51,782 bases of DNA from Sporosarcina aquimarina (GCF_019748715.1 NZ_JACLBZ010000003.1:1-51782); one strand, 5' to 3'; positions 9,400-19,769 are shown, numbered from the stretch's first letter. Translations and numbers: made by a program. The notes: generated by a model from the sequence alone, not told the origin.

Positions 9400-9428
9400 G
9401 CTAGTTTCCCCCTATAGGTAAATCAAGA

Positions 9429-10019
9429 TTATTTTTGAACGATTTCAATCGATTCGATTTTGATTTCCTCTTTTGGCTTGTCCTGGCGATCACGTTTCAC
9501 GCCTGCAATTTTGTCGACAACGTCCATTCCTTCAATCACTTGGCCAAATACTGTGTGGCGTTGATCAAGATGCGGCGTGCCTCCGTTTTCTGCGTAAGCT
9601 TCCGCGATTTCATCAGGCCACCCACCTTTTTTCAACTGATCTGCAGATGCGCCAGCTAGTTCTGAAGCTTGGACAATGAAGAATTGACTGCCATTCGTAT
9701 TTGGACCTGCATTTGCCATGGATAGCGCTCCACGCAAGTTAAATAGGTCCATTGTGAATTCATCTTCAAATGAATCGCCATAGATGCTCTCTCCACCCAT
9801 ACCAGTGCCGGTCGGGTCTCCGCCTTGAATCATGAAATCAGGGATTACACGGTGGAAAATAATTCCATCATAGTAGCCATTTTCAGCATGTGTCAGAAAG
9901 TTCTCTACTGTTTTAGGTACTTGCTCTTTGAAAAGCTTAATTTTTATTGGACCCATCGTTGTATTCATGACAACAAGTGCTTCGTTTTCTGCTACTTCAT
10001 GGTTTAATTGTGCGTACAT
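9429..10019 (-). CDS. ppiB: Cyclophilin-type peptidyl-prolyl cis-trans isomerase
   Basis: A 196-residue cytoplasmic cyclophilin without a signal peptide. The catalytic region is intact: [22 protein letters not shown] near residues 56-77, [23 protein letters not shown] near 100-120, and the [17 protein letters not shown] end. It is longer than B. subtilis PpiB (143) because of an N-terminal extension and an insert (about residues 122-148) before the FGQV motif. Such longer forms occur in related Bacillales. The ATG follows GAGGAATTCC. It probably acts in protein folding. Confidence 0.93.
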   Translation of the reverse strand: MYAQLNHEVAENEALVVMNTTMGPIKIKLFKEQVPKTVENFLTHAENGYYDGIIFHRVIPDFMIQGGDPTGTGMGGESIYGDSFEDEFTMDLFNLRGALSMANAGPNTNGSQFFIVQASELAGASADQLKKGGWPDEIAEAYAENGGTPHLDQRHTVFGQVIEGMDVVDKIAGVKRDRQDKPKEEIKIESIEIVQK

Positions 10020-10254
10020 GGAATTCCTCCTCTAATTTGCTTGCCTGGTACTGCTTCGTATATGAAAACAGTCTACCATAGTTAGGTGGAAATTTCGATA
10101 ATTGAACTTGTGACAGTTAGTTGACAGTACCAGTTTTTTGATGACACCCAGCTTCAGACGCCTTCCGCTTTTGGTTCAAGCTAGATATTTCCTTCGCCTA
10201 CCGAATTGTTTTATACTGTATATTATAAAGTTTTCCATAAAAGGTGGTCCAATT

Positions 10255-11496
10255 TTGAGCAGACATAAGAAAAATTTTATAATCATCTGGGTGACCAACT
10301 TTCTAGTTGCCGGCACGATGACGATGATCATGCCTTTTCTTTCGTTATACATTGAAACATTTGGAGATTACTCGGAGGAGTATGTTCAGAAATGGGCAGG
10401 ATTGATTTTTGGGGCAACATTCATTACTGCACTGATCATGTCGCCTATTTGGGGTCGTTTTGCCGATCGTTTTGGATTTAAGCCTATATTGCTGATCAAT
10501 GGATTCGGGATTGCGATTTCCGTCTTTTTAATGGGGTTCGTTAATTCCGTGGAGGTCTTTTTTCTATTACGGTTAGTAAATGGTTTGGTGACAGGCTTTC
10601 TGCCGACTTCATTGGCTTTCATCTCTTCTCAGACACCTCGTGAACAAGCAGGTAAGATGCTCGGGACGCTGCAGATGGGCGGTGTCGCAGGGATGCTGTT
10701 CGGCCCGGTATTAGGCGGGATGATGGCCGATAGTTTCGGTTTCAGCTATACATTCATCATTACGTCAGTATCCGTGGTCATCGCCGCGTTGCTCGTTTTA
10801 TTCGGAATTATAGAGGAACACCGTGTGAAGGCCCGAAAAGTAGTTGCGTATTCTCGAAAAGTCATTATTGGCGGACTGTTTAAGCACCGTTTGATGTTTA
10901 ATGTGATGATTGTGACGACATTGATTCAAGTGGGCAACTTCAGTATCCAACCGTTGCTTTCACTGTACGTGGCGGATTTAACACACGCTGCGACCAATGT
11001 GGCATTCTTGGCAGGCTTGACATTCAGTGCGACCGGGCTCGGAAATTTACTTTTTGCTCGAATGTGGGGCAAAATTGGAGATGACATTGGATACGAAAAA
11101 GTGCTTGGGGTCTTACTGATTCTGTCCTTTGTATTTATTATCCCGCAAGCGTTCGTCACGTCCCTTTGGCAACTGGTCTTGCTGCGATTTTTATTCGGGA
11201 TTTCAACAGGCGGTATGATTCCAATTACAACAGCACTTGTCCGAAGGGAAGCCCCTCTTGAAGTGCAGGGCGAGGTGATGGGCTATAACACAAGCTTCCG
11301 TTTCCTCGGTAATATTATCGGTCCGATGTTTGGCGGTATTGTCAGTGGCTACATCGGAATTCCAGCTGTGTTTATCGTCACAGGAGTGCTATTTGTGATA
11401 GGCTATGCCTTTTTGACATTTGCGATTCGACGACCAACTCAAGACTTCGAACACTTTTTGGAAGATCGACAAGTAGAAGCGAACGACAAAATATAG
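10255..11496 (+). CDS. yuxJ: MFS multidrug-type efflux transporter (YuxJ-like)
   Basis: A 413-residue major facilitator with about twelve membrane helices. It carries the loop 2-3 motif GRFADRFGFKP and a helix 5 antiporter motif region GGVAGMLFGPVLGGMMAD. The chosen start is the TTG of MSRHKKNFI, 7 bases after AAAGGTGG. The frame is open 39 codons further upstream, but that stretch is non-hydrophobic, lacks a ribosome site and would be unusual for the family. The gene sits directly before pbpD, as yuxJ does in B. subtilis. It is likely a drug or metabolite exporter; the substrate is unknown. Confidence 0.87.
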   Translation: MSRHKKNFIIIWVTNFLVAGTMTMIMPFLSLYIETFGDYSEEYVQKWAGLIFGATFITALIMSPIWGRFADRFGFKPILLINGFGIAISVFLMGFVNSVEVFFLLRLVNGLVTGFLPTSLAFISSQTPREQAGKMLGTLQMGGVAGMLFGPVLGGMMADSFGFSYTFIITSVSVVIAALLVLFGIIEEHRVKARKVVAYSRKVIIGGLFKHRLMFNVMIVTTLIQVGNFSIQPLLSLYVADLTHAATNVAFLAGLTFSATGLGNLLFARMWGKIGDDIGYEKVLGVLLILSFVFIIPQAFVTSLWQLVLLRFLFGISTGGMIPITTALVRREAPLEVQGEVMGYNTSFRFLGNIIGPMFGGIVSGYIGIPAVFIVTGVLFVIGYAFLTFAIRRPTQDFEHFLEDRQVEANDKI

Positions 11497-11501
11497 TACC
11501 G

Positions 11502-11536
11502 GTCTCGTATATCCTTTGTGATGTACGAGACTTTTT
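11502..11536 (+). terminator. Terminator of yuxJ-like gene
   Basis: An 8-bp stem GTCTCGTA with TACGAGAC (11502-11509 and 11524-11531) followed by five T. Confidence 0.8.
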
Positions 11537-11649
11537 GTGTTTTCACTTAAGTTCGCATTATTCTGTACTCCATCTCTTCCAATTAATTTATGTTATATTT
11601 TTCTAAAGAGTGAGTTTCGATTTGCGAACGTGTAGAGGGGCTGAAAGGT

Positions 11650-13503
11650 TTGAAGCAGTTGGTTGGTTTGGTCATTACGTTGGCTTGTATTCCGTTGTTG
11701 CTGTTCATACAAGATCAGATTCAGGCTGAAGCAGTACAGACTGAAGCTTTGCAAGAGTCTATTCAAGAAGCTGTGCAATTGGAAGCGCCAGTAATTGAAA
11801 CCCCGGTTCAGATGAAGGATCGGAATGGACAAATGTTTGCGGAGGAGTATGTGGAGTGGCGACGACCAGTGGATTTAAAAGATATGACGTATTTTACACG
11901 GCAAGTTTTTTTGAAAAGTGAAGACCGCACGTTTTATGAACACCGCGGTTATGACATTGCAGCAATCATTCGTGCGTTCACGATTAATGCCGCTACTGAT
12001 GATGTGCGTCAAGGGGCTTCTACCATCACACAGCAAGTCGTACGTATGCGCTATTTAACGACCGAGAAGACGTACGAGAGGAAATTCAAGGAACTGTTCC
12101 TTGCTGCTGAATTGGAGAAACAATCATCCAAAGATGAAATTTTAGAAATGTACTTAAATGAAATGTATTTCGGTAACCGGGTCTACGGGATCGGTGGTGC
12201 CGCTACATTCTATTTCAACAGACCGCTGGATAAATTAAATGAAGCAGAAATTGCATTTTTAGCGGCGATTCCGAATAATCCTTCACTCTATGATCCATTG
12301 CGTCATTTCGATCGGACAAAAGAGCGGCAAGAACGATTGCTCGATGTTCTCGTTAAACAGCAAGTGATCACAGCAGAACAATTTGAAGACTATCGCCAAT
12401 TCCCTATTCAACTGAATATAAAGAAAAAAGAACAGGACTTTCCAATGTACAGCTCCTATGTTCTAGAAGAATTAAAACAGCTGATTGCTCGTTCCGAAGG
12501 GCTAGATGCATCATTGCTCAAAGCCAAGACGCCTGAAGAACGACAGCACTGGCAAAATGAAATCAATCGACGTGCCGGAGAGGTCATCCGACAAGGTTTA
12601 ATGATCGAAACAGCATTGAATCCAACGAAACAACAGCATGATGAAAATAGATTATCTGCCCTCCTTGGGAACCGAGGCGTGCAAGCGGGTGCTGCAGTGA
12701 TAGACAATGAGCAGCGTGAAATCGTCAGTCTCTATGCAGGAGCAGGCTATAAAAAAACGGATTTCAACCGGGCATACCAAGCGGTCCGTCAGCCCGGCTC
12801 TGCCATCAAGCCGCTGCTCGTCTATGCTCCGTTTTTCGAGAGCGGTCCGTATCATGCCGACACACCTGTCAACAGTAGCAGTATTTGCATTTATGGCTAT
12901 TGCCCACGAAATTACGGAGGCTATCAATTTGGGACGACTTCTGTTCGGGAAGCTTTCCGTAACAGTTATAATACGACAGCCGTCCGCCTGCTGCAACGAG
13001 TCGGGATTGATAATGCTTTCGCCCATCTGGAACCTTTTCATTTCCAGCATGTCACGGAAGCAGATCATACCTACCCTGCTGCTCTTGGCGGATTCTCCAA
13101 AGGCGTAACACCTCTTGAAATGGCCGGGGCGACGACCAGCTTTTTGGACGGCACTTACGAACCCCCCCATGCTATACGGGCTGTAAAGGATATTAAAGGC
13201 AATGTACTGTACAAGTGGAAGGAATCTTCGAAAGTCGTATGGTCGCCTTCTACTGTCAAGAGCATCCGTTCTCTTATGCAGGAAGCAGTGTTGAACGGTA
13301 CAGCGAGAGGTATTTCCTACACGACCGGTTACACGGGGGCAAAAACAGGAACGACCGATTCATTTAAAGACTTATGGGTAATCGGCATGAATGATCGGTA
13401 TACATCCGCAGTTTGGATTGGTTATGACACACCAACCCCTATTCCTCGCCTGCGCGATCAAAAACTTCATCTGCGTGCGTTCTCCTCTACTATGCAAGAT
13501 TAG
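11650..13503 (+). CDS. pbpD: Class A penicillin-binding protein (PBP4-like)
   Basis: A 617-residue bifunctional peptidoglycan synthase. One N-terminal membrane anchor (about 4-20) is followed by the glycosyltransferase domain with EDRTFYEHRGYD near residue 93 and GASTITQQVVR near 120. The transpeptidase domain has active Ser384 in SAIK (384-387), SYN at 439-441 and KTG at 565-567. All catalytic motifs are present. There is no long C-terminal extension, as in PbpD. The TTG start lies 9 bases after GAGGGG. Adjacent yuxJ-like and yufK-like genes match the B. subtilis order. It acts outside the membrane in wall synthesis. Confidence 0.93.
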   Translation: MKQLVGLVITLACIPLLLFIQDQIQAEAVQTEALQESIQEAVQLEAPVIETPVQMKDRNGQMFAEEYVEWRRPVDLKDMTYFTRQVFLKSEDRTFYEHRGYDIAAIIRAFTINAATDDVRQGASTITQQVVRMRYLTTEKTYERKFKELFLAAELEKQSSKDEILEMYLNEMYFGNRVYGIGGAATFYFNRPLDKLNEAEIAFLAAIPNNPSLYDPLRHFDRTKERQERLLDVLVKQQVITAEQFEDYRQFPIQLNIKKKEQDFPMYSSYVLEELKQLIARSEGLDASLLKAKTPEERQHWQNEINRRAGEVIRQGLMIETALNPTKQQHDENRLSALLGNRGVQAGAAVIDNEQREIVSLYAGAGYKKTDFNRAYQAVRQPGSAIKPLLVYAPFFESGPYHADTPVNSSSICIYGYCPRNYGGYQFGTTSVREAFRNSYNTTAVRLLQRVGIDNAFAHLEPFHFQHVTEADHTYPAALGGFSKGVTPLEMAGATTSFLDGTYEPPHAIRAVKDIKGNVLYKWKESSKVVWSPSTVKSIRSLMQEAVLNGTARGISYTTGYTGAKTGTTDSFKDLWVIGMNDRYTSAVWIGYDTPTPIPRLRDQKLHLRAFSSTMQD

Positions 13504-13557
13504 AGGGCAGGATATGATCATTTAGAGATGATGTATTAGTAGCTGACAATGAAATAT

Positions 13558-13607
13558 AGGCTGTTAGAAAATCATAGTACATTGATTTTCTAACAGCCTT
13601 GTTTTTT
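13558..13607. terminator. Bidirectional terminator between pbpD and yufK
   Basis: A perfect 17-bp stem (13558-13574 with 13583-13599) followed by TTGTTTTTT; convergent genes on either side. Confidence 0.9.
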
Positions 13608-14179
13608 CATTTAACCGGATTTGATAATGGAATACTTGCCAGCAACCCATTGTACAGACGGATGACGATGTAGATGAGGACTGCCAATAAGACACTCCAA
13701 ATCACAATCTGGAAGAAAATTAAGCCGACAGTATGAGTCAGCGACATGAATGGACTTAATTTATAGACGACATATATGAAATAAACGAAGGATGTCACGA
13801 TAAAAATCAACACTAAGGCTTTCCAAGACTGAATGCCAAACGCGGAAACAAGTGCCCCAACAAAATAAATAACAGCTCCGGATTTCGACGCACTGTAAGA
13901 ACCTTCCGACTCTTCTTTTAAGAAAAACAGTAGCGCTGTCTCGTGAATCGTCGTCGCGATCAACTTCAGCGCTGCAAATACCATAAAGAATAATAATGTA
14001 TACATCGTCAATAAGAAAATACGGAGTTGAAAATCAGACAAGAACTCTCGCATTCCTTGGTAGAGACCGATTTCCTTAAAAAAGATAATTGATTCGCCCA
14101 CACTGTATACACCGAAAGTTAAACTGAACAGAACAACGGTTACAAATGGTAAGTAACCAAACAAATACGGATTTTTCAT
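13607..14179 (-). CDS. yufK: YufK-like (DUF5366) membrane protein
   Basis: A 190-residue protein with five or six membrane helices, starting MKNPYLFGYLPF. It resembles YufK, an uncharacterised membrane protein encoded just before the mrp operon in B. subtilis, and occupies the same place here on the opposite strand. The start is the ATG six bases after GAGG; the frame begins 12 bases earlier, but that would put the ribosome site inside the gene. Function is unknown; the fixed neighbourhood with mrp is the only hint. Confidence 0.8.
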   Translation of the reverse strand: MKNPYLFGYLPFVTVVLFSLTFGVYSVGESIIFFKEIGLYQGMREFLSDFQLRIFLLTMYTLLFFMVFAALKLIATTIHETALLFFLKEESEGSYSASKSGAVIYFVGALVSAFGIQSWKALVLIFIVTSFVYFIYVVYKLSPFMSLTHTVGLIFFQIVIWSVLLAVLIYIVIRLYNGLLASIPLSNPVK

Positions 14180-14360
14180 TAGACACCTCAAAAATTTTTT
14201 TTGCCCTCTTAATAATATAAGAAGGAAGTCGAATAAAGCAATAATTGGTCAGATGTTGTCTATGCAATTTGAAATGTTTTGCGCTATACTTACAATTACG
14301 TCCACGTATAGGTTACTGGACTTTTATACTTTAAAAAATATGGATGGAAGGAGGATTCTC

Positions 14361-16769
14361 TTGGAATTCGTGTTATTGATTTTTTTACCTTTTGTATTCG
14401 CAATACTTGTTCCTTTTGCTTACAAATACATTAAAGGTATACATACCGGTTGGTTCGTTTTACTCGTTCCTCTAGTGTTGTTCGGATACTACCTGAGCTT
14501 CATCCCTTTGACGATGGATGGCGGTCATGCTATTTCTGAAATAAAATGGATTCCCACGCTTGGAATCGCGTTTACTTCATACATAGATGGTCTCAGCTTA
14601 TTATTCACATTATTAATTACTGGCATCGGTTCGTTAGTTGTATTGTACTCCATTTTTTATATGGATAAGAAAAAAGAAAACCTGGGCAGCTTTTATGTTT
14701 ACTTGCTCCTTTTCATGACAGCCATGCTGGGGGTTGTACAGTCAGACAACACGATGACGCTTTATTTATTTTGGGAATTAACGTCCATTTCCTCATTTTT
14801 ATTAATCGGTTATTGGTATACGCGTGATAAATCTCGGTTTGGTGCATTGAAATCCATGATGATTACAGTTTTTGGTGGATTGATGATGCTTGGGGGCTTT
14901 ATCCTACTTAGTATAATGGGGGAAACATTCTCTATTCGAGAGTTAATAGCACAAGCACCTGACTTAGTGAGTCATCCGTATTTCACGTCGGCTCTGATAC
15001 TGATTTTACTTGGCGCTTTTACGAAGTCAGCACAATTTCCTTTTTACATTTGGTTACCCGATGCAATGGAAGCACCTACCCCTGTCAGTGCGTACTTACA
15101 CTCCGCCACAATGGTTAAAGCAGGAATTTACTTGGTGGCGCGTTTCACACCGATTTTCGGGACTTCCTCCACTTGGATTTGGCTCGTAACCGGAATTGGT
15201 TTACTGACGTTGTTCTGGGGCTCGTTTTTCGCTGTAAAGCAGACCGATTTGAAAGCGATTCTAGCCTTTTCGACGGTCAGTCAGCTCGGTTTGATCATGT
15301 CGTTGCTCGGTGCAGGAGCCATCTCCTATCATACGACGGAAGCCATGTTCGCTTTTGCTACATACGCGGCAATTTTCCATTTGATTAACCATGCGACGTT
15401 TAAAGGCGGTCTCTTCATGATTGCAGGGATTATCGATCATGAAACCGGCACGCGGGATATTCGGAAGCTCGGTGGATTGATGAGTATTATGCCGTTAAGT
15501 TTTACCGTTGCCTTGATCGGTTCATTATCGATGGCTGGATTGCCACCGTTTAATGGGTTTCTAAGTAAAGAAATGTTTTTAGAATCAATGGTAGCTCTTC
15601 GACATTTTGAATTGTTCCAGTTTGATACGTGGGGTATTTTGTTCCCGATTGTCGCTTGGGTTGCAAGCGTATTCACCTTTACATATAGCCTATACTTCGT
15701 CTTGAAGACGTTCTTGGGTCAAGGTAAAGTGGATCAGCTGCCGAAACGTCCGCACGAAGCGCCGATTGGCATGCTCGTTGCACCGATGATTTTAGCAAGC
15801 TTGGTGATCATTATTTTCTTCATTCCAAATGTACTTGGAAAATGGGTCATTAAACCTGCTGTAATGGCAGTACAGCCTACTTTGTACGGCAGTCCTGCTG
15901 ATATTGATATCCACGTTTTGGCATGGCATGGTTTCGGATCGGTTGGGCTATGGTTGACAGTTGCCATTGTCATTGTCGGCTCATTACTTTATTTGACCAT
16001 TCCAAAATGGCAGCCGCTCTATAAGCTTCAGCCTGCCAAGCTGTCTCTGAATGAAGGCTATGATGCCTTGATGCGCGGCAGCGAAAAAGGGATGAACCGC
16101 TTGTCCCGTGCCTATATGACAGGTCTTATACGCACGTATTTACTTTATATGTTTGCGTTTTTATCTGTCACGGTCATTGCTGTACTGTTCATTAAAGATG
16201 CATTTGTCGTCGATATGAATAGCTTTGCGGCGATCACGCTATATGGTGCGTTGAATGCGGTCATTCTCTTGTTATCTATCGGGTTTGTTGTGTTCGCAAA
16301 GTCACGCTTGGCTGCGATCATCGCACTTGGCGGTGTCGGCTATTCTGTTGCGCTATTCTTCGTCATTTTCAAAGCACCAGACTTGGCATTGACGCAACTG
16401 GTGATCGAAACCGTTTCGGTCGCGTTATTCTTGTTGGCATTCAAACATTTACCTGCTTTAAATGAGCATGGTGAAACGAAGAAAACCAAAGTTGTCAATT
16501 TGATTATTTCTTTAAGTGTCGGTGTAATGGTGACGTTGGTTGCCCTTTCCAGCCACTCTCAAAAATTGATACCTTCGATTTCTCAGTATTATAAGGATAC
16601 GGTAGCGACTGAGGCGGGCGGCGGTAATATCGTCAACGTCATTCTCGTGGATTACCGTGGTTTTGATACATTGTTTGAAATCGCAGTACTTGCGATTGCA
16701 GGGATTGCGGTTCTTGGCATGATTCGCCTGCGTGTATCGAGAAAGGAGACAACAGATGAAAACAAATGA
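14361..16769 (+). CDS. mrpA: Na+/H+ antiporter subunit A (MrpA)
   Basis: An 802-residue, roughly 20-helix membrane protein. Residues to about 500 are NuoL-like, with conserved ELTSISSFLLIGYW, KSAQFPFYIWLPDAMEAPTPVSAYLHSATMVKAG (split over 250-285) and HATFKGGLF. The C-terminal part carries the MrpA-specific extension. With the other Mrp subunits it forms one large complex exchanging cytoplasmic Na+ for H+, used for alkali and salt tolerance. The TTG start lies 6 bases after GGAAGGAGG and gives the normal length; the frame is open 36 codons further upstream without a ribosome site. First gene of mrpABCDEFG. Confidence 0.95.
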   Translation: MEFVLLIFLPFVFAILVPFAYKYIKGIHTGWFVLLVPLVLFGYYLSFIPLTMDGGHAISEIKWIPTLGIAFTSYIDGLSLLFTLLITGIGSLVVLYSIFYMDKKKENLGSFYVYLLLFMTAMLGVVQSDNTMTLYLFWELTSISSFLLIGYWYTRDKSRFGALKSMMITVFGGLMMLGGFILLSIMGETFSIRELIAQAPDLVSHPYFTSALILILLGAFTKSAQFPFYIWLPDAMEAPTPVSAYLHSATMVKAGIYLVARFTPIFGTSSTWIWLVTGIGLLTLFWGSFFAVKQTDLKAILAFSTVSQLGLIMSLLGAGAISYHTTEAMFAFATYAAIFHLINHATFKGGLFMIAGIIDHETGTRDIRKLGGLMSIMPLSFTVALIGSLSMAGLPPFNGFLSKEMFLESMVALRHFELFQFDTWGILFPIVAWVASVFTFTYSLYFVLKTFLGQGKVDQLPKRPHEAPIGMLVAPMILASLVIIIFFIPNVLGKWVIKPAVMAVQPTLYGSPADIDIHVLAWHGFGSVGLWLTVAIVIVGSLLYLTIPKWQPLYKLQPAKLSLNEGYDALMRGSEKGMNRLSRAYMTGLIRTYLLYMFAFLSVTVIAVLFIKDAFVVDMNSFAAITLYGALNAVILLLSIGFVVFAKSRLAAIIALGGVGYSVALFFVIFKAPDLALTQLVIETVSVALFLLAFKHLPALNEHGETKKTKVVNLIISLSVGVMVTLVALSSHSQKLIPSISQYYKDTVATEAGGGNIVNVILVDYRGFDTLFEIAVLAIAGIAVLGMIRLRVSRKETTDENK

Positions 16770-17178
16770 CGTCATTTTGCAGACCACAACCAAAGTAGTG
16801 TTTTTCATCATCTTCCTGTTCTCTATTCATATTTTCTTCGCGGGACATTATACGCCCGGCGGAGGATTCGTAGGCGGCCTATTGACAACGGGTGCTATCG
16901 TGCTGTTGCTTCTGGCATTTGACTTGAAGACGATTCAACAAATTTTGCCTTTCAACTTCACTATAGTTACGGGGATCGGTTTATTGCTGGCATTAGGTAC
17001 TGCTGCCGGATCAATTTTCTTCAATGTTCCGTTTTTCACACATGCATTCGACGACTTCACCTTACCGCTTTTTGGTGAAACGTCACTTCATACAGCGATG
17101 TTGTTTGATAGCGGTGTCTATTTAGTAGTAGTCGGGTCTGCCATTACGATTATCCAATCGATTGGAGGCGACGACTGA
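16756..17178 (+). CDS. mrpB: Na+/H+ antiporter subunit B (MrpB)
   Basis: A 140-residue protein with four helices and the MrpB core HYTPGGGFVGGLLT near residue 32. The start ATG follows GAAAGGAGA and overlaps the end of mrpA by 14 bases. The longer upstream frame is inside mrpA and has no ribosome site. Part of the Mrp complex, next to the MrpA C-terminus. Confidence 0.94.
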   Translation: MKTNDVILQTTTKVVFFIIFLFSIHIFFAGHYTPGGGFVGGLLTTGAIVLLLLAFDLKTIQQILPFNFTIVTGIGLLLALGTAAGSIFFNVPFFTHAFDDFTLPLFGETSLHTAMLFDSGVYLVVVGSAITIIQSIGGDD

Positions 17179-17519
17179 TGGAACTATTGCTTGCAATCCT
17201 CATTGGTATCTTGTTTACGGCAGCCGTCTATTTAATACTTTCAAGAAGTTTATTGAAAGTTATTTTAGGTACCAGCCTTCTCAGTCATGGTGCGCACTTG
17301 CTCATCTTGACGATGGGAGGACTCGGCGGCTCAGCGCCTCCTGTATTGATTGATGGGGTGACTGATTTTGCAGACCCCTTGCCGCAAGCGCTGATCTTAA
17401 CAGCGATTGTTATCAGCTTCGGTGTGACCGCCGTCATCCTCGTCATGGCGTACCGGATGTATTCGGTCCATAAAACAGATAATATGAATGAATTGAGAGG
17501 GAATGATGAACATGATTAA
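17178..17519 (+). CDS. mrpC: Na+/H+ antiporter subunit C (MrpC)
   Basis: A 113-residue NuoK-like subunit with three helices; LGTSLLSHGAHLLI and ADPLPQALILTAIVI are the characteristic segments. The ATG overlaps the mrpB stop as TGATG, which implies translational coupling. It packs with MrpA and MrpD in the proton pathway. Confidence 0.94.
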   Translation: MELLLAILIGILFTAAVYLILSRSLLKVILGTSLLSHGAHLLILTMGGLGGSAPPVLIDGVTDFADPLPQALILTAIVISFGVTAVILVMAYRMYSVHKTDNMNELRGNDEHD

Positions 17520-19002
17520 TCTTCTTTTATTTCCGATCATTATTCCTTTCTTTTTCGCGATGATTTTATTGTTTTTCAAAGAGCAGGTAGTCATCCAGAG
17601 AGTTTTGACAGTGATCGGATTGACTCTTAGTCTCGTTGCTTCGATTTGGCTGCTTGTAACAGTAAAAGCAGAAGGAATCCAAACCGTGACACTTGGAAGC
17701 TGGCCTGCACCGTTCGGAATTACGATGGTCTCGGATATGTTTTCCGCGTTGCTCGTTACCACTACGATTTTGATAACATTCTTTGTAGTGTTGTATAGTT
17801 TCCAATCCATCGGAATCGAGAGAGAACGTTTTTTCTATTACCCTGCGATATTGTTCATGATCACAGGGATTAACGGTGCTTTTACGACAGGTGATATTTT
17901 CAATATGTTTGTATTCTTTGAAGTCTTGCTCATCGCTTCTTACTTACTCATCGTATTAGGCGGCGAAAAGAGACAGCTTCGGGAGTCCATTAAATACATT
18001 TTGGTTAATGTCATATCTTCAGCGCTATTTGTCATCGCCGTTGCTTATTTATATTCTATTGTCGGTACGTTGAACATGGCGGATATTTCGGTGAAAATAG
18101 CAGAGATAAACCAGCCGGGGATCATCTCCGTCCTCGCAATTTTGTTTTTAATTGTATTCGGAATCAAAGGTGCGATCTTTCCCCTTTATTTCTGGTTACC
18201 TGGATCGTATGCCGCTCCGCCGATTCCTGTCTTGACATTATTCGGCGCACTTCTGACAAAAGTCGGTGTGTATGCCATCACGCGTACATATACGTTGTTT
18301 TTCGTCCATGATATCGGATTTACGCATCAATTTTTGCTCGTCCTGTCATTGCTGACGATTGTGGCGGGTTGTATCGGGGCTCTTGCCTATTTTGATTTAA
18401 AACAAATTATCATTTACAACATCGTTATAGCAGTCGGTGTCATTTTATTCGGTGTAGCGCAAATGAATACATCCGGTTTAGAAGGCGCTGTCTATTATTT
18501 GATTCACGATATGTTGATTAAGGCCGCTTTGTTTGTCTTAATCGGAATCATCATTTACGTGACCGGTACTTCGAATTTGCGGGAGATGGGCGGGCTGATT
18601 AAGTCGCACGCTGCACTAGGATGGTTTTATTTGATTGCAGCGTTTGGTTTAGCGGGTATTCCCCCTCTGAGCGGGTTCATTGGGAAATTATTGATCGTCA
18701 AAGGGGGCTTTGAAGCAGACAATGCATTTGGTAGCATCGTTCTCTTGGTTTCCAGTTTAGTTGTTTTGCTGTCTGTCATCCGGATTTTCATATATGCTTT
18801 CTGGGGTCCTCAAAATCCCGATTATCCGCTGCCTGTTACGAGTAAGCGAACATACCGCCAATTGATGGCGCCAGCAGTATTGCTCGTGCTTGTTACGGTA
18901 GCGTATGGTGTCGGTACGGAATGGCTCATGCCCTATATATCGGATGCGTCTGATGTATTACGTGATCCTTCCATTTATATAAATGCGGTGTTAAAGGAGT
19001 AG
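17506..19002 (+). CDS. mrpD: Na+/H+ antiporter subunit D (MrpD)
   Basis: A 498-residue NuoN/NuoM-like antiporter subunit with about 14 helices. The conserved stretch FEVLLIASYLLI carries the key Glu near 137. The Lys-containing IFPLYFWLPGSYAAPPIPV lies near 225 and HDMLIKAALF near 335. Three ATG codons compete at 17503, 17506 and 17512; the second is best spaced from GAGAGGG. The start overlaps mrpC. Confidence 0.95.
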   Translation: MNMINLLLFPIIIPFFFAMILLFFKEQVVIQRVLTVIGLTLSLVASIWLLVTVKAEGIQTVTLGSWPAPFGITMVSDMFSALLVTTTILITFFVVLYSFQSIGIERERFFYYPAILFMITGINGAFTTGDIFNMFVFFEVLLIASYLLIVLGGEKRQLRESIKYILVNVISSALFVIAVAYLYSIVGTLNMADISVKIAEINQPGIISVLAILFLIVFGIKGAIFPLYFWLPGSYAAPPIPVLTLFGALLTKVGVYAITRTYTLFFVHDIGFTHQFLLVLSLLTIVAGCIGALAYFDLKQIIIYNIVIAVGVILFGVAQMNTSGLEGAVYYLIHDMLIKAALFVLIGIIIYVTGTSNLREMGGLIKSHAALGWFYLIAAFGLAGIPPLSGFIGKLLIVKGGFEADNAFGSIVLLVSSLVVLLSVIRIFIYAFWGPQNPDYPLPVTSKRTYRQLMAPAVLLVLVTVAYGVGTEWLMPYISDASDVLRDPSIYINAVLKE

Positions 19003-19008
19003 AGGTCA

Positions 19009-19491
19009 ATGGCTTTTCAGATACTTTTAAATTTCTTCATTGCAGTCGTTTGGATGTTCATGACAAGTTCATTGACACCTTCTACATTCGTTATTGGATA
19101 TATCATTGGTCTGCTTCTCATCATTATGACTCGACGCTTTTTCCCAGGTCGCCTATATATTTGGCGTCTGTGGTCAGCGCTTAAATTGACCGCTATCTTC
19201 CTAAGGGAATTGGTGTTGTCTAATATCTCGGTTTTACTGTTGGTCATTAAACCGGACTTGTCATCGATTCAGCCTATGATTTTTGCCTTGCCTACTGAAC
19301 TGGAGCAAGATTGGGAAATCACACTTTTGTCCAGTCTGATTACGTTAACACCTGGAACGATTGTCATTCATGTTTCGGATGATCAGCGGACGCTATATAT
19401 TCATGCAATTGATGTGGACGATGTCGATGAAGCGATTGATTCCATTAAAAACACATTTGAGAAAGCGATTATGGAGGTGAGTCGGGGATGA
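19009..19491 (+). CDS. mrpE: Na+/H+ antiporter subunit E (MrpE)
   Basis: A 160-residue subunit. Two N-terminal helices are followed by a soluble part with the family signature LSSLITLTPGTIVIHVSDD near residues 104-122. It begins 7 bases after mrpD with GAGGTCA as ribosome site and overlaps mrpF by 4 bases. Confidence 0.94.
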   Translation: MAFQILLNFFIAVVWMFMTSSLTPSTFVIGYIIGLLLIIMTRRFFPGRLYIWRLWSALKLTAIFLRELVLSNISVLLLVIKPDLSSIQPMIFALPTELEQDWEITLLSSLITLTPGTIVIHVSDDQRTLYIHAIDVDDVDEAIDSIKNTFEKAIMEVSRG

Positions 19492-19769
19492 TTATTTTTT
19501 ATACAGTCTGTTTAGTATTGGTCATCTTATCGATGGTCGGGTTGTTATACCGTGTATGGCGGGGCCCTTCTGTTCCTGACCGGCTCATCGCGCTCGATGC
19601 GATTGGTGTCATGCTGATCTCTTCAATCGCGCTATTGTCTATCCTATTCGACACGCCATTCTTTATCGACGTGATATTATTAATTGCCATCATGTCGTTT
19701 ATTGGTACTGTGTCCTTCTCTAAATTTATTGAGAGAGGAGAGATTATCGAACGTGGATCTGATAGCTGA
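19488..19769 (+). CDS. mrpF: Na+/H+ antiporter subunit F (MrpF)
   Basis: A 93-residue, three-helix subunit with RVWRGPSVPDRLIALDAIGV near residue 24. The ATG overlaps the mrpE stop (ATGA), so it is translationally coupled. Its 3' end overlaps the start of mrpG. Confidence 0.94.
   Translation: MIIFYTVCLVLVILSMVGLLYRVWRGPSVPDRLIALDAIGVMLISSIALLSILFDTPFFIDVILLIAIMSFIGTVSFSKFIERGEIIERGSDS

Noticed and set aside
12652..13170. 172-codon open frame antisense to pbpD
   Set aside because: It lies wholly inside the pbpD gene, which has all catalytic motifs; the antisense product has no protein-like pattern and no ribosome site.
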